Shown: positions 25,504 through 35,090, counted from the stretch's first letter. The stretch: DNA of 39,876 nucleotides from Spirochaetae bacterium HGW-Spirochaetae-4 (GCA_002839335.1 PGXU01000026.1:1-39876); one strand, 5' to 3'. Notes: a model not told the origin generated them from the sequence alone. Program-made: numbers and translations.

Positions 25504-26412
25504 AATTAATTAATCCATTTTAATTCTTATTAATAGTTATTATCATATAATATCATTTTTTATTGTTTAACAATGTATACAATTAGATTTACATCATATT
25601 AACTATTTTTTCATTGTTTTTTAATAGTAATTATTGGTAATTATTATTTTAATTAGTTTATTAATAGATTTTGTTGTTAATTGACTTCTATTGATTGACA
25701 ATAGGCAAGTCCTAGGATAGTATTGCAGTCAAGGAGAGGTCTTTGAATGTATCGGACTTCTTCCAGAGCTTTTCATTACCTGTGCTGTATTCGGGTGGGT
25801 AGTCAATCGCCAAACAACTGACGACCAACCGTGTTTTCTGCAGCGGCCAGGACCCTTGCAAAGTATACCTTGGCACTCCTTCCATCAGGAACAAGGAACC
25901 TCCGCCCTTCCCCGTAAGACATACAATCCTGTGGATGCCGAGCCCTCGCTACCCAGACTATCGCTTGGGCACAGAAAATAGCCATTAGGCATGTGAATCG
26001 TAGCACTGCCGCCAAGAAGCCATCCCAAAAGTGGTCCCTGGTGTTGGAGAGGCCTCTTGCCGGTGAAATGGCGGGTACTCGTACACATGGATTTCGCCTA
26101 CTTGCAAAAGCCCGGACGGCAAGCACGATGTATCGGGCAATGTTTGATAACGAGCGAACTAAGGTTTGCAAAAAAGTCAGTGATGACAGAATGGAAAATT
26201 TTAACCGCTAAGGAAGCATGGTATGAAAAGAGCCTTACCCAGCAAAGAGACAGTATCTTTCATAGTTGCTTTAAAAGTAAGAAACGTTGTGAATCCCACC
26301 CTACCGAAGGGAAAGGAGGCATTGAAGTCCCCTCGCGGCTTCAAGTTTGTGATCTGATAGGAGTGTAACACTATGCTCCTCCATTACTTCACTAGGAATC
26401 AGGAGGATTTCA
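25504..26412. other. Gene-poor, AT-rich stretch with possible decayed coding remnant
   Basis: From 25504 to about 25690 the sequence is extremely A+T-rich and full of TTAATA-type words. From about 25710 to 26170 composition rises and minus-strand frames of 60-122 codons are open but broken relative to each other; they fit no family I recognise and may be a decayed gene. From 26210 to 26412 lies the presumed leader of the lipoprotein gene. It contains a small hairpin (TTGAAG/CTTCAA, 26322-26344) and an AGGAGG ribosome site just before the start codon. I see no convincing promoter, riboswitch or RNA gene. Confidence 0.4.
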
Positions 26413-28350
26413 ATGAGTACAAGAAAACATTTCAAAAAGTATCTATTTCTTATAGCCCTAATCGGCTTTCTGGTGGTTTTTACCGGATGTCAGGATGACA
26501 TTTCCCCACCAGCAGATATTAGTGTAACAGACATCACCGTCACAGGAGCAGGTGATGCGATTACTGTTGCCAATGGTTCAACACTACAAATGAGTACTGC
26601 TGAACTGCCGACCGATGCAACCGACACGAGTGTGACTTGGTCAGTTGAAGCCGGAACCGGAACAGCAACTATCAGTGCGACAGGTCTGCTCACAGGAACA
26701 GGCATCGGGACCGTCACCGTCAAGGCGACCGCCAATGATGGTTCAGCTATTGTGGGAGAACTGGAAATCACCGTGACCGCTGTTGTCGCAACACCCATTG
26801 ATGTGGCAAGTATTGTTGTCGCTGGAGCTGGTGATGCAATCACGGTAGAAAATGGCTCAACATTGCAGATGGATGCAACTGTGCTACCCGTCGATGCAAC
26901 CGACATGAGTGTCACTTGGTCAGTTGAGGCCGGAACCGGAACAGCAACTATCAGTGCGACAGGTCTGCTCACAGGAACAGCAGTTGGAACAGTCACCGCC
27001 AAGGCGACCGCCAATGATGGTTCAGCTATTGTGGGAGAACTGGAAATCACCGTGACCGCTGTTGCCGCAACACCTATTGATGTGGCAAGTATTGTTGTCG
27101 CTGGAGCTGGTGATGCAATCACGGTAGCCAATGGTGCAACATTACAGATGGGTGCAACTGTACTACCCGTCGATGCAACCGACATGAGTGTCACTTGGTC
27201 AGTTGAGGCCGGAACCGGAACAGCAACTATCAGTGCGACGGGTCTGCTCACAGGAACAGGCATGGGCACGGTCACCGTCAATGCGACGGCCAATGATGGT
27301 TCAGATATTGTGGGTACGTTAGGAATCACAGTAACTGAGATGGTTATCAGCGCCAATGCAATCACTGGTGTGACTGCACCTGCGACTGGTGAGAGTCCAG
27401 TTATTGCAATAACGAATACCGAAGAGTATACCAGCAGTAGTGTGACATGGACCAAGGCTGATCTCACAGTATTGGCACCTGAAGGCACGTACGAAGTGGA
27501 TACAGTGTACATAGCAACAATCACTTTGACACCTGCAACTGGATATACGCTGACCGGTGTTGCAGAGAATTTCTTCACTGTTGATGGAGCTACAGCGACC
27601 AACGACAGCGACCTCGGAGTGGTGACTGCGGTATTCCCCGTAACAGTAGCAGCTCCAATCGTGCCCCTAACCAGGGTGGATATGGGAACTGCGGATAATT
27701 TTGTAATACTGGCCAAAACTGGGATTACCACCACCGGAGTAACAGCGATCACCGGAGACCTGGGAATAAGTCCTGCTGCGCGTGCCACAGTTACCGGTTT
27801 CGGAGAGACTCTCTCTGTGGATGGAACGTTTGCTACATCAGCTCTTGTATTGGATGGAGGGAAAATCTATGCTTCAGACTTTGCCATCCCCACTCCAGAG
27901 ATGCTGATCACAGCAATTGCTGATATGGAAACCGCGTATAACAACATAATTGCGATGGCGGATCCAAGACCCGAAGCTATTGTCGGCGGCGTGACTCTTA
28001 CCCCTGGACTCTACAAGTCGACTCCTGCAGTAAGCCTTTCAACAAATCTTACACTTGATGCAGAGGACAATGCAGACGCTGTTTGGGTTTTCCAGATAGC
28101 TGGAGCCTTGAATGTGGCTGCAGAGGTAGAGATTGTATTGCTCAATGGAGCAAAGCCTGAAAATATTTTCTGGCAGGTTACAGGAGCAGTCAGTTTGTTG
28201 GCCAATTCCAAGATGCAAGGAATTGTCTTGGGTGAGGGTGTAATAGCTCTTACAGATAGTGCTTCGATCACGGGTAAGTTGTTGGGTCAAACCAACGTGA
28301 CTCTTATCGCAAATACGGTTGTTGATCCGATCTTTGTACCTATCATCTAG
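26413..28350 (+). CDS. Surface lipoprotein with Ig-like repeats and DUF3494 (ice-binding-like) domain
   Basis: A 645-residue secreted protein. The signal sequence ends VVFTGC, with the lipid-bearing Cys at residue 26. Three BIG2-like Ig repeats follow with a period of exactly 93 residues; each contains SVTWSVEAGTGTATISATG and an ITVTGAGDAITV-like start. Residues about 310-410 form another beta-rich domain (SVTWTKADLTVLAPEGTY). From about residue 420 a DUF3494 domain starts (DNFVILAKTGITTTG, then ITGDLGISP) and runs to the end. DUF3494 includes ice-binding proteins and many surface or adhesin-like proteins, so adhesion or cell-surface function is as likely as ice binding. AGGAGG precedes the ATG and a strong terminator follows. 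Ala, Thr and Val dominate. Confidence 0.88.
   Translation: MSTRKHFKKYLFLIALIGFLVVFTGCQDDISPPADISVTDITVTGAGDAITVANGSTLQMSTAELPTDATDTSVTWSVEAGTGTATISATGLLTGTGIGTVTVKATANDGSAIVGELEITVTAVVATPIDVASIVVAGAGDAITVENGSTLQMDATVLPVDATDMSVTWSVEAGTGTATISATGLLTGTAVGTVTAKATANDGSAIVGELEITVTAVAATPIDVASIVVAGAGDAITVANGATLQMGATVLPVDATDMSVTWSVEAGTGTATISATGLLTGTGMGTVTVNATANDGSDIVGTLGITVTEMVISANAITGVTAPATGESPVIAITNTEEYTSSSVTWTKADLTVLAPEGTYEVDTVYIATITLTPATGYTLTGVAENFFTVDGATATNDSDLGVVTAVFPVTVAAPIVPLTRVDMGTADNFVILAKTGITTTGVTAITGDLGISPAARATVTGFGETLSVDGTFATSALVLDGGKIYASDFAIPTPEMLITAIADMETAYNNIIAMADPRPEAIVGGVTLTPGLYKSTPAVSLSTNLTLDAEDNADAVWVFQIAGALNVAAEVEIVLLNGAKPENIFWQVTGAVSLLANSKMQGIVLGEGVIALTDSASITGKLLGQTNVTLIANTVVDPIFVPII
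26552..27340 (+). repeat. Three tandem 279-bp coding repeats
   Basis: The same landmark (GTGATGC) recurs at 26552, 26831 and 27110, exactly 279 bp apart. The units are near-identical in long blocks at the DNA level, most of all units two and three. Such homogeneity implies recent duplication or ongoing gene conversion and allows copy-number change without frameshift. Confidence 0.85.
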
Positions 28351-28403
28351 ATGTAAGACCATTCTCGTCGGTACTGAATGACGAGTAACAAAACTTTTTA
28401 TCA

Positions 28404-28448
28404 AACGATGGCGTTGGGAGGAATCTCCTCTTGGCGCCGTCGTTTTTG
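28404..28448 (+). terminator. Rho-independent terminator of the DUF3494 lipoprotein gene
   Basis: A long stem (AACGATGGC pairing with GCCGTCGTT, inner GGGAGG region with CTCC) ends in a TTTTT run, 53 nt after the stop codon. Confidence 0.8.
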
Positions 28449-28456
28449 TATTCACG

Positions 28457-28590
28457 AAGGTACCTGGTACGTGTTTTCGTTTTTGTATACAAATTCGAGT
28501 GTCTAGGTAAATTTACCGCTCCCAAAGCACATCGAAAGGGTACGAGATTTCGTTTTTGTATACAAAATTGAAAGTTGGTACCAGGTACTT
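28457..28590 (+). repeat. Repeat family copy B (134 bp)
   Basis: A full two-unit copy, with TTTGTATACAAA in each unit. Ends AAGGTACCTGGTAC and GTACCAGGTACTT are inverted repeats of each other. Similarity to copy C continues past the right end to CTTACCTTGGTA. The TAA stop of the NtrC-type gene on the other strand lies in its right end. The middle has diverged most from copies C and D. Confidence 0.8.
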
Positions 28591-29983
28591 ACCTTGGTAT
28601 GTGGTTCTCTTGGATCTTCTTCGCCAGCGTCTTCCGCGTCATCTGGAGGATTCCGGCCGCTTTCGATTGGTTGGACGAGCACTCCCTCAGGACATGTTCT
28701 ATGGATGCCTTCTCGATCTCACCGGCCGCCTGCTTGACGAACGACTGGAGCGACTCGTCCCGTTGCGGATCGAAAAGCCGTTTCGGTTGTGCTTGCATGC
28801 TTCCGCCGGGGTACTCGACACCAAGCAACTCGATCTGGTCGGACGCGCTCAACAGCACCCCCTGGTTGACCACATTCTGCAATTCACGCACATTGCCGGG
28901 CCAGTGGTAAACCATCCATGAGCGCATGACGGCATCCGACACACCCATGACCTTTCGGTTGTAGCGACGGTTGTACAAGCGGATGAAATGGTCGGCCAAC
29001 AGGGGGATATCGGTACGCCGCTGTCGTAAGGGCGGAAGCATCAACTGCACCACATTGATCCGATAGTAGAGGTCCGCACGTACCTTGCCCTCCTGCACCA
29101 GCTGTGCCACCGGCTTGTTGGTCGCCGAGATGATACGGATATCGACCGATACGCTGCGCGAGCCGCCCAAACGCTCGAAACACGATTGTTCCAGCACCCG
29201 CAGCAACTTTGCCTGCACCTCCAGCGACATGTCGCCGATTTCGTCAAGAAACAGGGTTCCTGTATCGGCGAGCTCGAATTTGCCCAACCGTTTCTCGAAC
29301 GCACCGGTAAACGCCCCCTTCTCGTGTCCGAACAACTCGCTGAGCAGCAACGACTCGGACAAGGCCGCGCAGTTGACACAGACGAACGGCCGGTCCTTGC
29401 GGTTGCTGGTGAAGTGGATGTACCGCGCCATGATCTCCTTGCCGGTCCCGCTCTCCCCGCAAAGCAATACCGGAGCGTTGCTTTGCTTGATCCTGTCGGC
29501 CACCTGCAACTGGTGCAGCATCTCCGGGTCCGCAGTCACGATGTCCGACGCACAGTATTTCTCACGCAATTCCCCATGGAGATAGAGGTTGTCGTGCTTC
29601 AGACGCACCAACTCGATATGTTTTTGGACCTTGTCCAGGATGTGGGAATTGTCGATCGGTTTGAGGATATAGTCGGCCGCACCCAGATGCATCGCCTCGA
29701 CCGCAGACTCGACGCTTCCGTAACCGGTGATCATCAGCACAGGCAATTCGGGATCCCGTTCCTTCAACGCCGTCAGCAATGTTGTTCCCGAAACCGCATG
29801 CTTCAGACGGATATCCACGATGGCGATATCGAGGTCGTAATCGTCGGCGACACGGAGGGCACCGGGCATGGTCTGCTCGGCATGCACGATGAATCCTTCG
29901 GTTCCGAACAGATCCGAAAGACCACGGAGGATGCCTGCCTCATCGTCGACTATCAAAATATGGGAGCCATTCGCACAAGCCAC
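28589..29983 (-). CDS. NtrC-type sigma-54-dependent response regulator
   Basis: A 464-residue activator. Receiver domain at residues 8-122, with the acidic pair in LIVDDE, phospho-acceptor Asp57 (AIVDIRLK) and Lys in YILKPID. The central AAA+ domain has Walker A GESGTGKE, the sigma-54 contact loop GAFTGA, Walker B TLFLDEIGDM and the R-finger region. The C-terminal Fis-type HTH reads SNQSKAAGILQMTRKTLAKK. The start is a GTG at 29983 with GAGGTG upstream, 9 nt after the kinase gene, so the pair is co-transcribed. It should activate the sigma-54 promoter found at 36202-36217. Its stop codon lies inside repeat copy B. Confidence 0.95.
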   Translation of the reverse strand: MACANGSHILIVDDEAGILRGLSDLFGTEGFIVHAEQTMPGALRVADDYDLDIAIVDIRLKHAVSGTTLLTALKERDPELPVLMITGYGSVESAVEAMHLGAADYILKPIDNSHILDKVQKHIELVRLKHDNLYLHGELREKYCASDIVTADPEMLHQLQVADRIKQSNAPVLLCGESGTGKEIMARYIHFTSNRKDRPFVCVNCAALSESLLLSELFGHEKGAFTGAFEKRLGKFELADTGTLFLDEIGDMSLEVQAKLLRVLEQSCFERLGGSRSVSVDIRIISATNKPVAQLVQEGKVRADLYYRINVVQLMLPPLRQRRTDIPLLADHFIRLYNRRYNRKVMGVSDAVMRSWMVYHWPGNVRELQNVVNQGVLLSASDQIELLGVEYPGGSMQAQPKRLFDPQRDESLQSFVKQAAGEIEKASIEHVLRECSSNQSKAAGILQMTRKTLAKKIQENHIPR

Positions 29984-29992
29984 TGCACACCT

Positions 29993-32098
29993 CTAGACAA
30001 CCGGCAACCGGAAGGCGATCCGCGTTCCCTTGCCGACCGTACTGCTGACCGAGATCTCGCCCTTATATTTCTTCACTATACCATAGACCACCGACAAACC
30101 CAAACCAGTTCCGACATCTCCCGATTTGGTCGTGTAGAACGGGTCGAATATCCGTTGGATGCGTTGGGGAGGGATCCCCACGCCATCGTCGGAAACCGCG
30201 ATCTCCACCGATCCCGATCGGGAAAGGTATCGTGTGGCGATGGTGATGGTACCGGTATCGACCACCGACTGCATGGCGTTCCTCACCAGATTCAATACCA
30301 CCTGCTTCAACTCATCGGTACTGATGGCCACCGGGGGACACGAATCGTCGAAATCGGTGTGCAGCGTGATCTTGTGCTCGAGTCCGATGCCGTATCCGAT
30401 CAGGCGGGTGATCTCTCCGATCGTCTGGTTCACCTGGGCTCCGAGCGCGGCGTTCGAATCGGTCGTGGAGAAATCGAGCAATCCACGCACGATTCCGGCT
30501 ATCCGCTTGGTCTCCAGCTCGACCAGTCTCAACGTCTCGGCACGTTGGGAATCGGTCTCGGAATGGATAAGGTTCTGCGTATTCGACAGGATCGAACTGA
30601 GCGGGTTGTTGATCTCATGGGCCATGCCCGCAGTCATGAGGCTGATGGATGCAAGCCGTTCGGCTTGGAATATCTTCTGCTCGTAGGCGATGCGCGCGCT
30701 GATATCCTCGATCACCACGATGCAATGGATGTCCCCTTGACCGAACAGCGGATAGAGCTTCACCTCGAAGGACTGCTCACCCACCGCCCGCTTGTATTCG
30801 GCATCTGGAGCCGTCCCGTCCGACAACACGGTTCGGATCCGATCGACCAGCGGTGCATCGAGAATCTCGACAGCAAGCGTATCCAAGGCGGCGCCCGCAA
30901 CCTCCTGCTCCGAGAGGGAGAAGAACTGCAGGCAGGAACGGTTGACCTTCTCCACCCTCAGATCCTTGCTGACTACGACCAGGCCCTCGGGCATGGCATT
31001 GATGATGCTCTCGTTGTACCCCTTGAGCTGCATGATCTGTTGCAGGTACTCCTCCCGGGTCTGCTTGTCCAGGGCAAGCTGCTCGGTCATCTCGTTGAAC
31101 CCGTCGAGCAGTTCTCCGATTTCCCCACGGTGCTGCGATGGGATCGAGACCCGATAATCGCCTTCCTTGATCTTCTGCATGGCTTGCACGACCCGATGGA
31201 TCGGAGAGCTGAGATGCTTGGAGAAGATCAGGCTGAGCAGGATCGTGACCAGGGCGGCGACCAACGCGATGGTAAGTATTGCCCGATTCACCAACACGAC
31301 CTGCCGGTCGTAGTCGGCCAGGGAGAGGAATACCACCAGCGTGAGCATCTCGGTATCGTCACCGACAGCCACCGAACCCGAATGTTGGATAATGGCACGG
31401 TAGTTGTGTCCATCGACCTCCACATGTTTGACCGACGTGTAGGCATGCTCGGCCTCCCCGTTGAGCATGGGCATCGGGACAGCATCAACCGCCATGGTGC
31501 CTTCCACGGCTCCCGAAGCGCTGGCGACCAACACCTTGATGCGTTGGTTCGAGCTGAGACGCTGCAACAGGGGGCGATCGATCATCTTGACCAAAAACAC
31601 GTCCACCGCGGTTCCATCCGCCTCCGTACCCAAGCGCACCACAGCCGTGAAGTAGAGGGTATTGTGCAGCTTGATGATCTCGATATAGGGATGGACCTTG
31701 CGGTTCCTGAAGGCTTCCGTATCGAGGAACGGACGATCGGTCGATTCGATGGGCACCAGCAGCTGCCCGCCATCCGATTCGCGGCGCAACACCGCGTAGT
31801 CCACTCCCGAACGCGAGGCCGCTTGTCGCACAGCCATCACCAGGTCGCCGTCGAACGAATCGGTGGGCCCACGACCGGGCGACGGATTCTCCTCGGCCAG
31901 CAGGTTTATGTGTCGCCACAACAGGAGTTTCCAATGGTTGAAGTTGTCGTAGACCGCCGAGGCCTCACGCGCCAATTCACGCGATGCGTCGACCGATTGG
32001 TTGGTGTTGATGGCACGGGTGATGAAGACTGTGGTCGAAACCGACAACAGGATGATGATGGTTGTGAAGAGAAGAAGCGTCTTCTGAAAAAGCCTCAT
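29993..32098 (-). CDS. Membrane sensor histidine kinase (NtrB-like)
   Basis: A 701-residue kinase. Transmembrane helix at about 7-27, a periplasmic sensor region of some 240 residues, a second helix at about 272-292, HAMP (SPIHRVVQAMQKIKEGDY), a PAS domain at about 360-470, HisKA with the phospho-His in MTAGMAHEINNPLSSIL, and HATPase_c with the N box (LNLVRNAMQSV), G1 (DDGVGIPP) and G2 (GTGLGLSVVYGIV) boxes. The sensor resembles double-Cache-type extracellular ligand domains by size and position only. It lies between the sugar ATPase gene (25-nt gap) and its cognate regulator, so it probably senses the imported sugar or its binding protein. Confidence 0.94.
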   Translation of the reverse strand: MRLFQKTLLLFTTIIILLSVSTTVFITRAINTNQSVDASRELAREASAVYDNFNHWKLLLWRHINLLAEENPSPGRGPTDSFDGDLVMAVRQAASRSGVDYAVLRRESDGGQLLVPIESTDRPFLDTEAFRNRKVHPYIEIIKLHNTLYFTAVVRLGTEADGTAVDVFLVKMIDRPLLQRLSSNQRIKVLVASASGAVEGTMAVDAVPMPMLNGEAEHAYTSVKHVEVDGHNYRAIIQHSGSVAVGDDTEMLTLVVFLSLADYDRQVVLVNRAILTIALVAALVTILLSLIFSKHLSSPIHRVVQAMQKIKEGDYRVSIPSQHRGEIGELLDGFNEMTEQLALDKQTREEYLQQIMQLKGYNESIINAMPEGLVVVSKDLRVEKVNRSCLQFFSLSEQEVAGAALDTLAVEILDAPLVDRIRTVLSDGTAPDAEYKRAVGEQSFEVKLYPLFGQGDIHCIVVIEDISARIAYEQKIFQAERLASISLMTAGMAHEINNPLSSILSNTQNLIHSETDSQRAETLRLVELETKRIAGIVRGLLDFSTTDSNAALGAQVNQTIGEITRLIGYGIGLEHKITLHTDFDDSCPPVAISTDELKQVVLNLVRNAMQSVVDTGTITIATRYLSRSGSVEIAVSDDGVGIPPQRIQRIFDPFYTTKSGDVGTGLGLSVVYGIVKKYKGEISVSSTVGKGTRIAFRLPVV

Positions 32099-32114
32099 GC
32101 CGCATGCTCACCTT

Positions 32115-32138
32115 TTTACCGTTTTACCGTTTTACCGT
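32115..32138. repeat. Three perfect 8-bp tandem repeats over the ATPase stop codon
   Basis: TTTACCGT is repeated three times in a row. On the minus strand it encodes the last residues (V-K-R), the stop codon and the start of the spacer before the kinase gene. Gain or loss of one unit would change the ATPase C-terminus or its spacing to the kinase gene. Confidence 0.8.
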
Positions 32139-32876
32139 CTCCGATCCCACGATAAGACCGACGATTTCATCGGGTGTGGTCTCCGAAACCAATCGGGTCG
32201 CGACATTCTGACCCCGACGCATCACGATGATCCTGTCGGCGACCTCGAATACATCATACATCTGGTGACTGATAATGATAATCCCAATTCCTTGTGTCTT
32301 AAGCGATTTCACCAGGTCGAGCACCTTCTTCTGCTCGGCGATGCCCAATGCGGCGGTCGGTTCGTCCATGATCAGGACCTTCGCCTGCCAATAGATCGAA
32401 CGCGATATCGCCACCGCCTGCCGCTGTCCACCACTCAGTGTGCGGATGGTATTCTTCAACGACGGGATCTCGATCTCCAGGCGGTCGAGCACGCTTCTCG
32501 ATTCCTGCTGCATATACTCGTGGTCGAGCACGTTGAACATGCCCAACGACCGTTTCGTCTTTTCCCGTCCCAAAAAGATATTGGATGAGACGTTGAGGTT
32601 CTCGGCGAGGGCCAGGTCCTGGTAGATGGTCTCGATCCCGTTCGCCAAGGCATCCATCGGGGATTCGAGCTTCATGGGTTTGCCGTCGAGCAGGATGGCC
32701 CCCTCATCGGGCTTGTGCACGCCGCTGATCATTTTTATGAGTGTCGACTTGCCCGCCCCGTTGTCTCCGAGGATAGCGACGACCTCACCCGCATTGACTC
32801 CCATACTCACATTGTCCACCGCGGTCAAGCCGCCGAAGCGCTTGGTGATGCCCCTGGTTTCGATGATATACCCCAT
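32124..32876 (-). CDS. CUT2 sugar ABC transporter ATP-binding protein (single domain)
   Basis: A 250-residue ATPase: Walker A GDNGAGKST, signature LSGGQRQAVAISRS, Walker B VLIMDEPTAALG, H-loop IIIISHQMYDV. The GDNGAGKST and EPTAALG forms are typical of the ribose/xylose/fructose group. Unlike RbsA or XylG, which have two fused ATPase domains, this has one, like FrcA, so it would act as a homodimer. GGAGG precedes the ATG at 32876. It follows the two CUT2 permeases and precedes the two-component genes in one operon. Confidence 0.93.
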   Translation of the reverse strand: MGYIIETRGITKRFGGLTAVDNVSMGVNAGEVVAILGDNGAGKSTLIKMISGVHKPDEGAILLDGKPMKLESPMDALANGIETIYQDLALAENLNVSSNIFLGREKTKRSLGMFNVLDHEYMQQESRSVLDRLEIEIPSLKNTIRTLSGGQRQAVAISRSIYWQAKVLIMDEPTAALGIAEQKKVLDLVKSLKTQGIGIIIISHQMYDVFEVADRIIVMRRGQNVATRLVSETTPDEIVGLIVGSETVKR

Positions 32877-32891
32877 ACTGTCCTCCTGCTC

Positions 32892-33950
32892 CTAACGTTT
32901 GAAATCGGGGAAGAACCGTTCGATGACGACGGTGAAGATCAGGATCACACCGACCAGGATGTATTTGTCGAAGGTCGGGGTTCCCCGCATGCGCAGTCCC
33001 GTCTCCAAGGTGGCGATCACCAGGCATCCCAGGATTGTCCGCCACACGGTTCCCGAACCACCGAACATGCTTGCGCCGCCGATCACCACCGCCGCGATCG
33101 CATCGAGCAATGAAGCCGCTCCCGCATCGGCCTTTCCCGTGATGTATTTCATGACATAGATGATGCCGGCCAGAGAGGCGAAGAACGACGAGATCATGTA
33201 GACGCCGATGATGTGCTTCTTCACATCGATCCCTGCCCTGCTCGCCGCATCGATATTCCCCCCGATCGCATAGATATGCTGGCCGAACCGGGTCTTGGTG
33301 AGTATGAACGCGAAAATGGCGATGAAGACGAGTGCGAAGACGACCGCGTTCGGTATAATCTCGATCACCCGCACTCCCCGGGCGACATCGGGCCGCTGCA
33401 TGAACGAGATTCCCGAGCCCGGAACGATATAGAGGAAATGGCCGTTGCCTATGGTTCCTGCCAACGGGGGCAGGTTCTTTGCCGGAATACCCTGCATGAG
33501 CAGTTCCGATACCCCTTGGCAGACACCCAGCATCGAGAAGGTCGCGATGAATGGGGGGACACGCAACTTTGCCACCAGCACCCCGTTCACGAAACCGGGA
33601 ATCAGCCCGACACACAGCGTGATGAGGATGCTTGTGACAATCGCTCCCAGCGGGGACAGGCCTCTGGATGCGAAGACGACCATGAGCTTGGACGAGATGA
33701 CGGTGGCGAACCCCAATACGTACCCGACCGACAGGTCGATGCCCCCGGTGATGATCACAAACAGCTCGGCGGTTGCCAAAAGGAATGCTTCCGTGCCGTA
33801 GAAGAGGATCATCTGGACGATGTTCAGGCTCGCGAAGCCGCGGGTCAGGATTGCGAAGTAACCGAATTCCAACACAAGGAAGACCAGAACCCAGTTCCGG
33901 CCGATCGTGCCGAGTGTGTTTCGCTTGCGTTGCGCCACTAGTGTATTCAT
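32892..33950 (-). CDS. CUT2 sugar ABC transporter permease (second subunit)
   Basis: A 352-residue RbsC-type permease. It shows ITGGIDLSVGYVLG in the second or third helix and the cytoplasmic loop with GGNIDAASRAGIDVKKH, both family hallmarks. The C-terminus ends VIERFFPDFKR. I chose the ATG at 33950; another ATG at 33956 touches the GGAG ribosome site and is too close. It is homologous to the permease encoded just upstream and probably forms a heterodimer with it. Confidence 0.93.
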   Translation of the reverse strand: MNTLVAQRKRNTLGTIGRNWVLVFLVLEFGYFAILTRGFASLNIVQMILFYGTEAFLLATAELFVIITGGIDLSVGYVLGFATVISSKLMVVFASRGLSPLGAIVTSILITLCVGLIPGFVNGVLVAKLRVPPFIATFSMLGVCQGVSELLMQGIPAKNLPPLAGTIGNGHFLYIVPGSGISFMQRPDVARGVRVIEIIPNAVVFALVFIAIFAFILTKTRFGQHIYAIGGNIDAASRAGIDVKKHIIGVYMISSFFASLAGIIYVMKYITGKADAGAASLLDAIAAVVIGGASMFGGSGTVWRTILGCLVIATLETGLRMRGTPTFDKYILVGVILIFTVVIERFFPDFKR

Positions 33951-33962
33951 TGGCATCTCCGT

Positions 33963-35054
33963 CTAGAATAGGTCGGGAAACAATTGGTCGATGATGACGG
34001 CGAGCGTCAGCAGCACGCCGACCGCGATATACCGTACGAACGGTTGGACGCCCGAGATTGCCAGTCCGTTCTTCAGGACTGCCAATACCAGCACGCCCAC
34101 CATCGATCCGACGATCCTCCCCTTGCCCCCCAGCAGGCTGGCTCCACCGATGACCACCGCGGCTACGGCAAACAGTTCGTACATCGAGCTGAAGGTGGTG
34201 TAGTTGCCGATTCCGGTCTGGAAGACATTGAAGACGCCGGCCAGACCCGCAAGGAACGCCGAGAGCATATATATCTTGACCAGGTGCCGGTCGACATCGA
34301 TTCCGGCCCTGATGGCGGCATCGATATTCCCTCCGATGGCATAGGTGTGCTGGCCGAACTTGCTCTTGTGCAGGATATACCAGAATACGAGCACGACCGC
34401 GGCGATGAGGATGAAGGAGAACGGAACGAGCCGTATCAGCTCCCGCACCCGCTCGTCCGGAATATAATCGGGTTTCTTGAACAAGGTGAACGACTGGCCC
34501 TTGTGGATGTAGAACAGGTAGCCGTTGCCCAATCGGGGAAGGACGGACGGCAATCCGGCGATGGGAAGGAACCCGTCGCACAGATGCAGTGTGATGCCGT
34601 TGCAGATGCCCCACATGCCCAGTGTCGCTATGAAGGGTGGTACCTTGAACCGGGCGACCAGGGTACCGCTGATGAATCCGGGGATAAAGGCGACCAGCAA
34701 TCCTGCAAGGGTTCCGAGTACGATGAGCATCGGTTCGCCCATTCCCGTGGAACCGAGTGTCACCATGATACGTGCGGCCAGGGTCGAAGAGAGCCCCATG
34801 ACGAAACCGACCGAGAGGTCGATGCCGCCGGTGATGATGACAAATGTCTCGGCAACCGCCAATAGGATCGAGATGGTGGCCAGGTGGATGATATTCTGGA
34901 AATTGACGACTTCGAAGAAGCCTGGGCCGGTGAAGGCGAAGATCGCCATCATTCCCAACAGGAAGAAGAGAGCCCAGTGCCGCCCCAGCAGTTTGCCGGT
35001 CCTGGTCTGGACAAACGGTGTAGGTGTGTCGTGTGGCATTTGCGGTCTCGGCAT
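33963..35054 (-). CDS. CUT2 sugar ABC transporter permease (first subunit)
   Basis: A 363-residue RbsC-type permease with the same hallmarks (ITGGIDLSVGFVMG; GGNIDAAIRAGIDVDRH). The ATG at 35054 has GGAGG 7 nt upstream. Many CUT2 systems use one permease as a homodimer, so two adjacent diverged copies suggest a heterodimeric pore, in keeping with the single-domain ATPase. It is separated from the binding-protein gene by 93 nt holding a GC-rich hairpin. Confidence 0.93.
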   Translation of the reverse strand: MPRPQMPHDTPTPFVQTRTGKLLGRHWALFFLLGMMAIFAFTGPGFFEVVNFQNIIHLATISILLAVAETFVIITGGIDLSVGFVMGLSSTLAARIMVTLGSTGMGEPMLIVLGTLAGLLVAFIPGFISGTLVARFKVPPFIATLGMWGICNGITLHLCDGFLPIAGLPSVLPRLGNGYLFYIHKGQSFTLFKKPDYIPDERVRELIRLVPFSFILIAAVVLVFWYILHKSKFGQHTYAIGGNIDAAIRAGIDVDRHLVKIYMLSAFLAGLAGVFNVFQTGIGNYTTFSSMYELFAVAAVVIGGASLLGGKGRIVGSMVGVLVLAVLKNGLAISGVQPFVRYIAVGVLLTLAVIIDQLFPDLF

Positions 35055-35090
35055 CGCGCATCCTCCAAAGGGGGTGTTTGCAAACGTAAC

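Noticed and set aside
26210-26412. Riboswitch (cyclic-di-GMP type) ahead of the DUF3494 lipoprotein gene
   Set aside because: Only small hairpins are present, and the conserved core sequences of known classes are not there.
29186-32155. A very long plus-strand open frame (about 990 codons) opposite the kinase and NtrC genes
   Set aside because: It is antisense to two clearly conserved genes, has low-complexity composition typical of reverse frames, and lacks recognisable domains or a start signal.
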